A stretch of 64,000 nt of DNA from Mucilaginibacter phyllosphaerae. Its GTDB lineage: Bacteria > Bacteroidota > Bacteroidia > Sphingobacteriales > Sphingobacteriaceae. The position numbers and the translations under genes are program-made. The stretch lies in assembly GCF_004378255.1 (NCBI RefSeq), contig NZ_SNQG01000001.1, positions 186,001 through 250,000 on the forward strand, written 5' to 3'. Of this stretch, positions 46,831-55,449 are shown piece after piece (positions within the stretch are counted from its first letter, which is position 1; each line of letters opens with the position of its first letter). Below the pieces are notes generated by a model. The model was not told the DNA's origin and made no database searches. It was given only the letters and a program-made list of their open reading frames with translations.

Positions 46831-48086
46831 TAAAACAAGTTTAATTGCACCTGGGTATTCTTTAGATATTTGCTTTGCGATGTAGCCAAAATAAATTGTT
46901 TAATATTATTCCCCGTCAGATCGCGGCGTTCAAATTCGGTGCTGTTGCAGGTAATAAAGTATTTAGCGCGGTTAAGCGCCACCCCCATTTTTTTTAACTG
47001 TTCCCAATTTAGCTTACCAAATTTACGGGCACTCACTATTTTTTGTGCTGATAGCAAGCCTATGCCCGGTACACGCAATATCATCTGCACATCAGCCTGA
47101 TTAATATTTACGGGGAACGCCTGCATATTGCGTATAGCCCAGCCCAGTTTTGGATCGATATCCAAATCCAGGTGCGGCTGGCTATCATTCACAATCTCAT
47201 TTACCTTAAAACCATAAAAGCGCATCAACCAGTCGGCCTGATAAAGGCGGTTCTCGCGTACCATAGGTACACTGGTATTCAATGCTGGCAGGCGGCTATC
47301 GGCCAATACCGGCACATAGCCTGAATAATACACGCGTTTTAAATTGAAGTTTTTGTAAAAATAACTTGCAGATCGTAATATCTGGCTATCATTTTCGGGT
47401 GTAGCGCCAATAATAACCTGTGTACTTTGGCCTGCCGGGGCAAATATGGGGGCTTTTTTAAATAGCTTCTTTTCTTCGGTACGCTGAATAATGGCATTTT
47501 TTAAATACCCCATCGGCTTGATCATATCCGCCTGGTTTTTATCCGGTGCTAAAAGCTTTAAACCGGCCTCTGTGGGCATTTCCAGGTTAACGCTCAAACG
47601 GTCGGCATACAGGCCTGCTTCATTCATCAGTTCGTCGCTGGCGCCGGGGATAGATTTAAGATGAATATAACCGTTAAACTTATGCTCGGTACGCAATTTT
47701 TTGGCAATACGCACCAGGCGCTCCATCGTATAATCCGCATCTTTAAATATGCCGGAACTTAAGAACAAGCCCTCGATATAATTACGACGGTAAAAATTGA
47801 TGGTTAGATCTACCACTTCCTGCACTGTAAAGGCAGCCCGCTGAATATCATTGCTTTTACGGGATACACAATAAGCACAATCAAAAATGCAATGATTAGT
47901 TAACAGGATCTTTAATAGCGATACACATCGCCCATCCTCTGTATAAGAGTGGCAAATACCATTACTGGCATTACCCAAACCTTTATTTTCGTTTTTACGC
48001 TTACTGCCGCTGCTTGCACATGATACATCGTATTTTGCAGCATCTGCTAAAATATTTAACTTTTCCGTTATCCTGTCTACATTCAT
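46830..48086 (-). CDS. Radical SAM putative DNA modification/repair protein with helix-hairpin-helix (TIGR03916)
   Basis: A 418-residue protein. The radical SAM [4Fe-4S] cysteines are C66, C70 and C73 in NHCIFDCAYC (C-x3-C-x2-C). A C-terminal helix-hairpin-helix (about 325-375: FPVNINQADVQMILRVPGIG, then SARKFGKLNWEQLKKMG) suggests DNA binding. An additional Cys pair near the N-terminus (C23, C45) may hold another cluster or metal, though this is a guess. With the coupled DUF4130 gene it forms a conserved two-gene unit thought to repair or modify DNA; the lesion and product are unknown. Confidence 0.88.
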   Translation of the reverse strand: MNVDRITEKLNILADAAKYDVSCASSGSKRKNENKGLGNASNGICHSYTEDGRCVSLLKILLTNHCIFDCAYCVSRKSNDIQRAAFTVQEVVDLTINFYRRNYIEGLFLSSGIFKDADYTMERLVRIAKKLRTEHKFNGYIHLKSIPGASDELMNEAGLYADRLSVNLEMPTEAGLKLLAPDKNQADMIKPMGYLKNAIIQRTEEKKLFKKAPIFAPAGQSTQVIIGATPENDSQILRSASYFYKNFNLKRVYYSGYVPVLADSRLPALNTSVPMVRENRLYQADWLMRFYGFKVNEIVNDSQPHLDLDIDPKLGWAIRNMQAFPVNINQADVQMILRVPGIGLLSAQKIVSARKFGKLNWEQLKKMGVALNRAKYFITCNSTEFERRDLTGNNIKQFILATSQSKYLKNTQVQLNLF

Positions 48087-48208
48087 TATTTCAAAATTAC
48101 TAATATTATTAGCAATTAATAGTGGAAATAAAAGAATAATTTAGTTGTTTTAGGAATACAGCAATGCATGCCATTCACATATGGTATAAGTATTGCTCGG
48201 ATTTAAGG

Positions 48209-48553
48209 ATGGAAAAGAATGCTGAAAACAATACAGAACACGAGGAAATTTATACGGAGTTTAAAAAGGCCGTAAACATGACTGCATCGGTTTTAAAAAA
48301 ATGGCTAAAGACGGACGAATCTAAAAAAGTTGGTTGGGATAGCGGTGACGGCGAATCTATCGGCCACAAATCCGGCGAACATATTATTAGGATACTGGGC
48401 AAAAAGAAAGCCGAACTAAGCGATGCCGATTATAAACATATGCAAAAAGTAAACGGCTATATTGCCCGCCACGTGGCGCAAAAGCCTAAAGATCCCAAAA
48501 ATTCCAATTGGGATTATTCGCTAAAAAACTGGGGGCACGATTATTTAAAGTAA
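48209..48553 (+). CDS. DUF3140 family protein
   Basis: A 114-residue protein, with start at 48209 (MEKNAENNTE) preferred to an upstream ATG at 48164 that adds 15 atypical residues. The family core is clear: FKKAVNMTASVLKKWLKTDE, GDGESIGHKSGEHIIRILGK, then DADYKHMQKVNGYIARHVAQ and the conserved end WDYSLKNWGHDYLK. The family has no assigned function. The protein is small, charged and lacks a signal peptide, so it is cytoplasmic. It is divergent from the radical SAM gene and 45 nt upstream of the zinc-finger gene. Confidence 0.82.
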   Translation: MEKNAENNTEHEEIYTEFKKAVNMTASVLKKWLKTDESKKVGWDSGDGESIGHKSGEHIIRILGKKKAELSDADYKHMQKVNGYIARHVAQKPKDPKNSNWDYSLKNWGHDYLK

Positions 48554-48598
48554 TATTACCGGCACTTTACTATCTTTAATTTTATAAAAAATAAAAAT

Positions 48599-48877
48599 AT
48601 GCACGAAATCGACCTAAGTTTTTGCCAGCACCTGCAGGCAGTTAAAGAGGTAAAATTGAGTAACAACCACGTTTGTGAAGCATGTATAAAGCAAGGCACC
48701 CAATGGTTTCATCTGCGTACCTGCCAAACCTGCGGAATTACCCTTTGCTGCGACCAAAGCGACGAACAGCACATGACCAAACATTACCATGCCGAACATC
48801 ATCCCGTAATAGCATCTGCCCAACCAGGCGAGCGCTGGTTATGGTGTTACCCGGATGAGCAGTTTGCAGAGTATTAA
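48599..48877 (+). CDS. UBP-type zinc-finger protein
   Basis: A 92-residue stand-alone zinc finger of the type found in eukaryotic ubiquitin proteases. The Cys/His ligands appear in CQHL (residues 9-12), NNHVCEACIKQG, LRTCQTCGITLCCDQS and the His-rich HMTKHYHAEHHPVIASA. The C-terminal WLWCYPDEQF resembles the pocket that holds a ubiquitin C-terminal tail. Bacteria lack ubiquitin, so the ligand here is unknown; it may recognise free C-termini of other proteins. It is probably co-transcribed with DUF3140. Confidence 0.88.
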   Translation: MHEIDLSFCQHLQAVKEVKLSNNHVCEACIKQGTQWFHLRTCQTCGITLCCDQSDEQHMTKHYHAEHHPVIASAQPGERWLWCYPDEQFAEY

Positions 48878-48879
48878 AG

Positions 48880-49374
48880 CTATCTTTTATACAATTGATA
48901 TTCCACTTCGTTATCAAAAATGTGGTTTGCTCTTGTTGCTTTAAGTTTTTCGAGTAAAGTTATAGCACTACTATTATCTGCACGTGTTATAGAAAATATA
49001 TAATTAAGAGATATTTTATTCACGCCAAAGTTAATAATGCTTACCAAGGCTTGTAGCATAATTCCCTGCCCCCGGTGAGTTTCTTTCAATACAAAACCAA
49101 TTTCTCCATTATTCTTTTCAAAACCACGATAATATCCGCAAACGCCTATAATATTATCATATTTATCCGCAATACCCCAATGAATGGAATTACCTTGTAA
49201 GTACTCTTCATCCACCCTATTTTGTATCCCGATAGCTTGATCGAGATTTTTTGCAGGTACCCCATCCCAAAAAGACAGGTCTAAAATATTTTTGATGTCT
49301 ACATGCAAAATTTGACGAAGTGTATATTCTCCTGCTTTTAAAACAGGAAAAGCACGGTAAGGCGGGAGATTCAT
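48880..49374 (-). CDS. GNAT-family N-acetyltransferase (RimJ/RimL type)
   Basis: A 164-residue cytoplasmic acetyltransferase. The acetyl-CoA-binding motif is GEIGFVLKETHRGQGIMLQA (R-G-Q-G-I in the pyrophosphate loop), preceded by the strand NIIGVCGYYRGF. The C-terminal part (NYIFSITRADNSSAITLLEK) is typical of the RimL-like branch that acts on protein N-termini or small amines. The exact substrate is unknown. It ends 3 nt from the zinc-finger stop on the other strand and follows the SAM hydrolase gene by 6 nt. Confidence 0.85.
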   Translation of the reverse strand: MNLPPYRAFPVLKAGEYTLRQILHVDIKNILDLSFWDGVPAKNLDQAIGIQNRVDEEYLQGNSIHWGIADKYDNIIGVCGYYRGFEKNNGEIGFVLKETHRGQGIMLQALVSIINFGVNKISLNYIFSITRADNSSAITLLEKLKATRANHIFDNEVEYQLYKR

Positions 49375-49380
49375 CAGCTT

Positions 49381-50283
49381 TTACTTTTTGATTACTTCTA
49401 TACTCCAGTCGCTGCCGCTGCCAATTTTGTAGGCATCCGCAAAGCTGCCCATATTTAATGCAAATGATAATTGCATCAGGCTGTTGAGATAAGCTAAAGG
49501 TTTCCCTTCAGGCACACTACCAAAAGTTTCGCTGTAAGGAACATCACTTTCATATACCAGTTTACCTTTATTAAATATCTTTAAATGCAGCAAATCACCG
49601 TATTTAGGGTTTAGCCTTTTCACTAATCCATCGCCAATGTTTGTCCAGATGTTGCCGTATTGAACATCGTGAATATCTATACTACCTTTTAACATACCAT
49701 TTTCAAATACTGATCTTTGATAGGGAATGCTCACTATCTGTTTAGGCAACTCCGGCCCTACCTGTGCAAAGGTTATCACACCGGCTGCCAAACGGGCTGC
49801 CGTGTAAGAATAAACATCGCGGCCATGAAAAGTGTAGGATTTACCTGAACCGGGGCGGCGGTTTTTTACTTCGTCTATCTGACGGATGCCCGCAATGCCA
49901 TAGGCTTGCGCCACCAAGGTTAACGTGCCATTATCCGGCGTAACAATAAACTGGCCTGTATTGGTTTTAAGCACAACTGATTTACGAGAAGTACCCACAC
50001 CGGGATCAACCACCGAAACAAAAACGGTGCCTTTGGGCCAATAGCTAATGGTTTGAAAAAGGCGATATGATGCTTCCCAGATATTATAGTTAGGGATCTC
50101 GTGCGTAAGGTCGTACAATTTCAGATCGGGCGATACGCCGATGGCAACACCCTTCATTTCAGAAACAGCACCATCCTTCAGCCCAAAATCAGATTGATAT
50201 ACGATAATCTTGTTTTGTGCAAAAGATGCGCTGATGCAGAAAAGCATCAGCAGAATTACTATGGTACTTAAACATTTATTCAT
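49381..50283 (-). CDS. SAM hydroxide adenosyltransferase (DUF62/chlorinase-fluorinase family) with a signal peptide
   Basis: A 300-residue protein whose family cleaves S-adenosylmethionine to adenosine and methionine. Residues 1-22 form a signal peptide ending ISASFAQ. Family motifs are D32 in VYQSDFGLKDG, VSVVDPGVGTSRKSV, VTPDNGTLTLVA and TFHGRDVYSYTAARLA, which carry the Asp, Arg and His of the catalytic set. SAM is a cytoplasmic cofactor, so export to the periplasm is odd. It is 115 nt downstream of bioB on the same strand, and biotin synthase uses SAM and releases 5'-deoxyadenosine, though a functional tie is speculative. Confidence 0.85.
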   Translation of the reverse strand: MNKCLSTIVILLMLFCISASFAQNKIIVYQSDFGLKDGAVSEMKGVAIGVSPDLKLYDLTHEIPNYNIWEASYRLFQTISYWPKGTVFVSVVDPGVGTSRKSVVLKTNTGQFIVTPDNGTLTLVAQAYGIAGIRQIDEVKNRRPGSGKSYTFHGRDVYSYTAARLAAGVITFAQVGPELPKQIVSIPYQRSVFENGMLKGSIDIHDVQYGNIWTNIGDGLVKRLNPKYGDLLHLKIFNKGKLVYESDVPYSETFGSVPEGKPLAYLNSLMQLSFALNMGSFADAYKIGSGSDWSIEVIKK

Positions 50284-50398
50284 ATCAGCCTAATGTTGAT
50301 GTATTTAATACAAGGCTGAATATAAAAATTATCCCGAAGCTTCTTCGCCCTTTTTGCTCAATTCTACAATATCGCCGTCTTTAAAGCTTAAAAAGGTA

Positions 50399-51409
50399 TT
50401 AAATAACCTCGTTTATACTCATTTCCCTGATCTCTTTTGAAGGGCGGCCATTCTTAAATGCCTTACGTGGGGTTAAGCCTAAAAGCTGGAACATCGCCAT
50501 ATCTTCATCAAATGACGGGTTTGGTGTGGTCAGTAATTTTTCGCCTGCAAAAATGGAGTTTGCGCCTGCCATAAAACACATGGCCTGCTCTACGGTGCTC
50601 ATTTCGGTGCGGCCTGCAGATAACCTTACCACCGTTTTAGGCATAATAATACGGGTTGTTGCAATCATCCTTACCATATCCCAAACAGAAATGCGCGGCT
50701 GCTCGGCCAGTGGTGTGCCTTGTACAGGTACTAAAGCATTGATTGGCACAGATTCCGGGTGTTTAGGCATATTAGATAAGGTCTTGAGCATCGAGATACG
50801 GTCTTGCGCGGTTTCGCCCAACCCAATGATACCGCCGCTGCAAACCGAGATCTTGGCCTTGCGCACGTGGTCTAACGTTTTCAAACGGTCGTCATAAGTA
50901 CGGGTGGTGATGATGCGTTTATAGTCGTCTTCAGAAGTATCCAGATTATGATTATAGGCATACAAACCGGCATCGGCCAAACGTTGTGCCTGGCCCTCGG
51001 TAAGCATACCCAGCGTGCAGCAAACTTCCATATCCAGCTCATTTACGGCTTTCACCATGTCAATCACCTTGTCAAAGTCGCGGTTATCGCGCACCTCGCG
51101 CCAGGCAGCGCCCATGCACAGCCGGGATGCGCCGCCGTTTTTGGCCCTTTGTGCCACGGCAACCACTTCTTCCTTAGGCATAATAGCATGCACATCTACA
51201 CCTGTATTATAGCGTGCTGCCTGCGGGCAGTAAGCACAATCCTCGGGGCAACCGCCGGTTTTAATAGATATCAGCGAACTGATCTGCACTTCGGCATAAT
51301 CCTTATTCTCGCGATGAATAGTTGCCGCCCTGAAGATCAGGTCGAGCAGTGGCGAGTGATATATTTTTGAGATCTCTTCCTGTGTCCAGTCGTATCTTAT
51401 TTCAGTCAT
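50399..51409 (-). CDS. bioB: Biotin synthase
   Basis: A radical SAM enzyme that inserts sulfur into dethiobiotin to make biotin. The 336-residue length is standard. The SAM-cluster cysteines are C54, C58 and C61 in KTGGCPEDCAYC. Other hallmarks are NGGASRLCMGAAWREV, MEVCCTLGMLTEGQA, YNHNLDTSEDDY, SVCSGGIIGLGET and RLSAGRTEMS, which carries the Arg ligand of the [2Fe-2S] cluster. It stands alone, without other bio genes nearby. Confidence 0.97.
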   Translation of the reverse strand: MTEIRYDWTQEEISKIYHSPLLDLIFRAATIHRENKDYAEVQISSLISIKTGGCPEDCAYCPQAARYNTGVDVHAIMPKEEVVAVAQRAKNGGASRLCMGAAWREVRDNRDFDKVIDMVKAVNELDMEVCCTLGMLTEGQAQRLADAGLYAYNHNLDTSEDDYKRIITTRTYDDRLKTLDHVRKAKISVCSGGIIGLGETAQDRISMLKTLSNMPKHPESVPINALVPVQGTPLAEQPRISVWDMVRMIATTRIIMPKTVVRLSAGRTEMSTVEQAMCFMAGANSIFAGEKLLTTPNPSFDEDMAMFQLLGLTPRKAFKNGRPSKEIREMSINEVI

Positions 51410-51436
51410 CGTTGTAATTATTTTGATGGAGCAAAA

Positions 51437-52786
51437 TTATAATAAAAGCTTACTTGCCAACCATAGCGGCAGAAAAAATCCGATACAATCTGTAAACGTG
51501 GTAATGATGATAGATGATGCCACTGCAGGATCTATCCCTACCCTTTTCAAGATCAGCGGGATGGAAGCACCCGTTAAGCCAGCCACGATCAGGTTACCCG
51601 TCATGGCTAAGAACAATACTAAGCCCAGCATTGGGTTGGCATCATAAAAATAGGCTACCGCAAAAACTATTAAGCCGTTGCATGCACCGTTTACCAGGCC
51701 AACCAGTAACTCTTTAAAAACGGTATTGTAGGCTTGCCTGTCGCTTAGGTCGCTTAACGATATGCGCCTTACCGTAACCGCCAGGGCCTGCGTAGCAGTA
51801 TTACCGCCCATACCGGCAATAATAGTCATGTATGCGGATATGACGGCCAGGTTTTTTACTGTAGCATCAAAATTACGGATGATAGATGCCGCAAGAAATG
51901 CAGTGCCCAGGTTAATAACCAGCCAGGGCAAACGGCTTTTTACCGCATCCTGCCAGTTACCGCTCAGTTCCTCATCTTCAGATACGCCGGAGATCTTCAG
52001 GATGTCCTCGGTATTCTCGGCCTCCATAACATCAATAATGTCATCAACCGTAATCCGGCCCAGCAGTTTCATCTGGTCATCAACCACGGGTATGGTTGTG
52101 AGATTATATTGCGAGATAAGTTTAGCAACCTCTTCCTGGTCTAATTCTGCTTTTACATAAACAAAATCTGTTTGCACCAGGGTACGAACCTTAGCCTCGC
52201 CGCGTGCTTTGATAATATCTTTGATGGATACAATACCTTTTAATATATCATTATCATCCACCACATAAATGGTGTAAAACTCCTCCATCTCTTCAGATTG
52301 GCGGATGATCTCGTCCAACGCTTCTTTTTTATCTAAATTGATATTTACGCAGATCACCTCCGAGTTCATCAAACCACCGGCAGTATCCTCATCATAGTTT
52401 AACAAGGCGCGGATACTGGTAGCATCCTCCTGGTCAATATCCTCTAAAATCTCCTGCTGATCTTCCTTATCGAGTTGTGAAATAATGTCTGTCGCTACAT
52501 CATAATCCATCTCTTCTACAATCTCGGTACGCTTTTCCGGGTCCAGCCCTATCAGCAGTTCTTCCGGGTGTGCTTCCTCGTCCATTTCAGAGATAACGTC
52601 GGTAGCTATCTGTGTTGAGAGCAGATTGATAATGCGTTCTTTGGCTTCCTGCGGAAGTTTCTCAAACAAGATGGCAATCTCTGATGCGTGATATTCCTTC
52701 AGAACCTCCTGTAGTTCAGCATCGTTACCTTCAAGCGCGGTTTTAATGCGCAGAAGATCGGTTTTATCTATTTCAAAAGATTGCAT
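51437..52786 (-). CDS. mgtE: MgtE-type magnesium transporter
   Basis: A 449-residue inner-membrane Mg2+ channel. The N-domain superhelix includes LFEKLPQEAKERIINLLSTQ, and a CBS pair follows (MNSEVICVNINLDKKEALDE; FVYVKAELDQEEVAKLISQY). The plug helix and five membrane helices come last, with AGMGGNTATQALAVTVRRI and the C-terminal ASSIIITTFTDCIGFFLPLW. The acidic residues for Mg2+ sensing in the N and CBS domains are present in number (for example ISEMDEEAHPEE). A corA gene at 62980 supplies a second Mg2+ system. Confidence 0.96.
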   Translation of the reverse strand: MQSFEIDKTDLLRIKTALEGNDAELQEVLKEYHASEIAILFEKLPQEAKERIINLLSTQIATDVISEMDEEAHPEELLIGLDPEKRTEIVEEMDYDVATDIISQLDKEDQQEILEDIDQEDATSIRALLNYDEDTAGGLMNSEVICVNINLDKKEALDEIIRQSEEMEEFYTIYVVDDNDILKGIVSIKDIIKARGEAKVRTLVQTDFVYVKAELDQEEVAKLISQYNLTTIPVVDDQMKLLGRITVDDIIDVMEAENTEDILKISGVSEDEELSGNWQDAVKSRLPWLVINLGTAFLAASIIRNFDATVKNLAVISAYMTIIAGMGGNTATQALAVTVRRISLSDLSDRQAYNTVFKELLVGLVNGACNGLIVFAVAYFYDANPMLGLVLFLAMTGNLIVAGLTGASIPLILKRVGIDPAVASSIIITTFTDCIGFFLPLWLASKLLL

Positions 52787-52868
52787 ATGCAGGCAAAATA
52801 AGGATTTTAACTGAAAGACGAAGTGAGATTGTAGGATTTATATAATTGGTTATATTTAGATTATTTGG

Positions 52869-53483
52869 TTATCCGCTATAATTATAATCCGCCTTTATCC
52901 CGTTCACTTTATTTAGTTTACCCATCACCTGCTCTACCTGTGTTTTGCGCACCGATAATTTTATACGGCAATTCAGCTCTGATACTTGCTCTAATATTTC
53001 TAATTGCTCTTCTTTTATAATACGCATCATATCATTCATCTGTACGTAATCAAAAGTTAAGGTATAAATATCATTCACCGTTTTTTCTACAACCTCGGCA
53101 ATATCAAGCGTCATTTCTGTTGCTGTTTTGTAGGCGTTGATCAACCCGGGCACACCCAGCAACGTACCGCCGAAATAGCGCACCACCACTACTAATACAT
53201 TGGTAACATTGCGGGATAACAGGATATTTAATATTGGCCGGCCCGCTGTACCAGATGGCTCGCCATCGTCATTCACCCTAAATACAGATCGGTCTATCCC
53301 TAAACGGATAGCCCAGCAATGGTGATTGGCCTTAGGATGTATGGCCTTTAATTTTGCAATTATGGGTTTAATATCGTTATCTGAAGTTACCGGATATGCA
53401 AACGCCAGGAATTTACTGCCCCGGTCTCTAAAAACACTTTCTACAGGCCGGGCAATGGTTTTGTAAGTATCGTCAAACAGCAT
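52869..53483 (-). CDS. YigZ/IMPACT family protein (UPF0029)
   Basis: A 204-residue cytoplasmic protein. The IMPACT N-domain has SKFLAFAYPVTSDNDIKPII, KANHHCWAIRLG, NDDGEPSGTAGRPILNILLS and VVVRYFGGTLLGVPGLINAY, all conserved in YigZ. The small C-terminal domain (about 140-204) resembles the EF-G domain V-like fold of the family. Its role is uncertain, with links to translation control proposed for eukaryotic IMPACT. It directly abuts the upstream DMT gene and appears to be the third gene of the ribD operon. Confidence 0.93.
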   Translation of the reverse strand: MLFDDTYKTIARPVESVFRDRGSKFLAFAYPVTSDNDIKPIIAKLKAIHPKANHHCWAIRLGIDRSVFRVNDDGEPSGTAGRPILNILLSRNVTNVLVVVVRYFGGTLLGVPGLINAYKTATEMTLDIAEVVEKTVNDIYTLTFDYVQMNDMMRIIKEEQLEILEQVSELNCRIKLSVRKTQVEQVMGKLNKVNGIKADYNYSG

Positions 53484-54362
53484 TTACCAGTGATGAATGT
53501 TAACAAATGTAATCATGATGATAGATAATACAGCCAGCCCGAGCCCTACCTTGTTTAAGGTGCTTAAGCGCTCATGAAAAATAACAAGCCCCACAATGGT
53601 ACCCAATAAAATAACCCCGATATTCATAGATGAAAACACCAGCGACGGGCTACCAGAAAGCGCCTGATGCGCCTTTAAATAAAACAGGATATTGCCAAAA
53701 TTTGCAATGCCCAGCACCCAGCCAAATATTAAATGCGGCCATTTTATGCGGGCTTTTTTTGTAAGGACTTTTATTAGCAAACTTATAAAAGCGATAACAA
53801 AAGCCAGGGCATATATAAAAAATAACGAAGTGGTGTAGGGCACCGGGGTAAAGGCTGCTACTTTTTTAAATAAGATATCAATAGCGCCAAAACCTGTAAA
53901 AACAACAAACAGGTATAGCCAGGCATTGCTTAAAAGTTTACGGTTAGCGGTTTTCTTTTGCCAGGGGATAGAGCAAAGTATGGCAGCAAAGCCTATTATA
54001 AAACACACCAGCCTGGCTGTGCTAAAATTATCGCCAAACAATAAAAATGCTGCAAATAAGGATATAAAAAGTGATAGCCGCTGCGCCACATCGGTACGCA
54101 CGATACCTGCCACCCTAACTGATGAAGCCATTACCCAAAATATAAGCGGAAGTAGAATACCCACGGCAATATAAACCCCGGTTGGGGCCTGCTTAAAATC
54201 AATTGCCTGCAAATTGGGCTTAAAAAATAACCAGGTAAGCAAAATAGCCATACTGTAATTCCAGGTAATAGCCTGAAAAATATCTATACCATAGCGCCTT
54301 GCCAGCTTTAATAACACAGATACAATTACGCTGCAGCAAATACTTAAAAAAACGTATAACAT
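53484..54362 (-). CDS. EamA/DMT-superfamily transporter
   Basis: A 292-residue inner-membrane protein with about ten helices in two five-helix halves. Typical segments are YGIDIFQAITWNYSMAILLTW near the start, DVAQRLSLFISLFAAFLLFG at the end of the first half, and SSMNIGVILLGTIVGLVIFH with ERLSTLNKVGLGLAVLSIIM in the second. The family moves small metabolites; the substrate here is unknown. It starts 4 nt after the ribD stop and abuts the YigZ gene, so it belongs to the ribD operon, but that does not prove a flavin substrate. Confidence 0.88.
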   Translation of the reverse strand: MLYVFLSICCSVIVSVLLKLARRYGIDIFQAITWNYSMAILLTWLFFKPNLQAIDFKQAPTGVYIAVGILLPLIFWVMASSVRVAGIVRTDVAQRLSLFISLFAAFLLFGDNFSTARLVCFIIGFAAILCSIPWQKKTANRKLLSNAWLYLFVVFTGFGAIDILFKKVAAFTPVPYTTSLFFIYALAFVIAFISLLIKVLTKKARIKWPHLIFGWVLGIANFGNILFYLKAHQALSGSPSLVFSSMNIGVILLGTIVGLVIFHERLSTLNKVGLGLAVLSIIMITFVNIHHW

Positions 54363-54366
54363 TATA

Positions 54367-55416
54367 CTATAAGTTATTGAGGTAAATATTTAAACTATCT
54401 GCACCAACATTATAGCTGCCTGTACCAAAGCCATTTATTACAGGGGCTTTAATGCCATTGTTTAAAGTATCCGGGCCTGTAAATATCCGCGCCTCATCCC
54501 ACAAACCGGCCTCTATAAACGAATTTAATGTATGCGCACCACCCTCAATTATTACCGATTGGATATCCTGCAGATACAATTGAAACAGGATGTATTGCGG
54601 CACAAAGCGGTCGAAATCTTCCAGGGCTATATATTTATTTTTGCCGTCTATATCTGTTTTAACCTCATTAAATATCAACGTTTCAACACGCCCGTCAAAA
54701 ACGTTCAACTGTCTGTTTAATTCCAGTCGTCGGTCTATCACCACCCTTTTGGGCGACCGGCCTTCGGCGTAACGCACATTTAATTGCGGGTTATCGGCCA
54801 GTACGGTATTTTTGCCCACCAGTATGGCATCCTCTTGCGCGCGCCATTGGTGTACCAGTTTGCGGCTTTCGGGGCCGGTTATCCAGTGCTGGCTGCCATC
54901 CGCAGGTGCAAAAAAGCCTTTGCTGCTTTGAGCCCATTTTAAGATAATGTATGGCCTTTGCTTTTGCACCCTCGTAAAAAAGCGCCGGTTTAGCCATTGG
55001 CATTCCTTTTCCAATACCCCCACAGTTACCGCTATACCTGCTGCTTTTAATTTTTCTATCCCCTTACCATCTACTTGCGGGAATGGGTCGCGGCAGCCAA
55101 CTACAACGTTTGGTATCTGGTGTTTGATGATCAGATCGGCACAGGGGGGTGTTTTGCCATAATGCGCACAGGGTTCTAAGGAAACGTACAGGGTAGATTG
55201 TTTCAGCAGATGTGCATAGTTATCATACCTGCCGGTAACCATTTTAACTGCGTTCACTTCGGCATGGGGCTGGCCGTATCTTTGGTGGTATCCTTCGCCT
55301 ATTATTTTACCGTCATGAACTATTACGGCACCAACCATTGGGTTAGGGCTTACATTACCTGCGCCAAGGGCGGCAAGTTCAAGGCAGCGCTGCATATAAA
55401 TATCATGTAATGCCAT
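54367..55416 (-). CDS. ribD: Bifunctional riboflavin biosynthesis deaminase/reductase RibD
   Basis: This enzyme performs deamination and then reduction of the ribosylaminopyrimidine intermediate in riboflavin synthesis. The N-terminal deaminase zinc site is H51 and E53 in PHAEVNAVKM and C83, C92 in EPCAHYGKTPPCADLI. The reductase domain starts around 150 (RPYIILKWAQSSKGFF) with the NADPH-binding QSVIIEGGAHTLNSFIEAGL. The 349-residue length is standard. It is divergent from prmC with 33 nt between start codons, so the two share a very short promoter region. Confidence 0.97.
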   Translation of the reverse strand: MALHDIYMQRCLELAALGAGNVSPNPMVGAVIVHDGKIIGEGYHQRYGQPHAEVNAVKMVTGRYDNYAHLLKQSTLYVSLEPCAHYGKTPPCADLIIKHQIPNVVVGCRDPFPQVDGKGIEKLKAAGIAVTVGVLEKECQWLNRRFFTRVQKQRPYIILKWAQSSKGFFAPADGSQHWITGPESRKLVHQWRAQEDAILVGKNTVLADNPQLNVRYAEGRSPKRVVIDRRLELNRQLNVFDGRVETLIFNEVKTDIDGKNKYIALEDFDRFVPQYILFQLYLQDIQSVIIEGGAHTLNSFIEAGLWDEARIFTGPDTLNNGIKAPVINGFGTGSYNVGADSLNIYLNNL

Positions 55417-55449
55417 TGTGCAAAAGTAGGTTTTATGTTACTTTGTTGC

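Noticed and set aside
50318..50400. A short minus-strand frame after bioB reading FKDGDIVELSKKGEEASG before a stop
   Set aside because: It looks protein-like but has no start codon and a stop just upstream; it could be a relic, but 27 codons do not support a gene.
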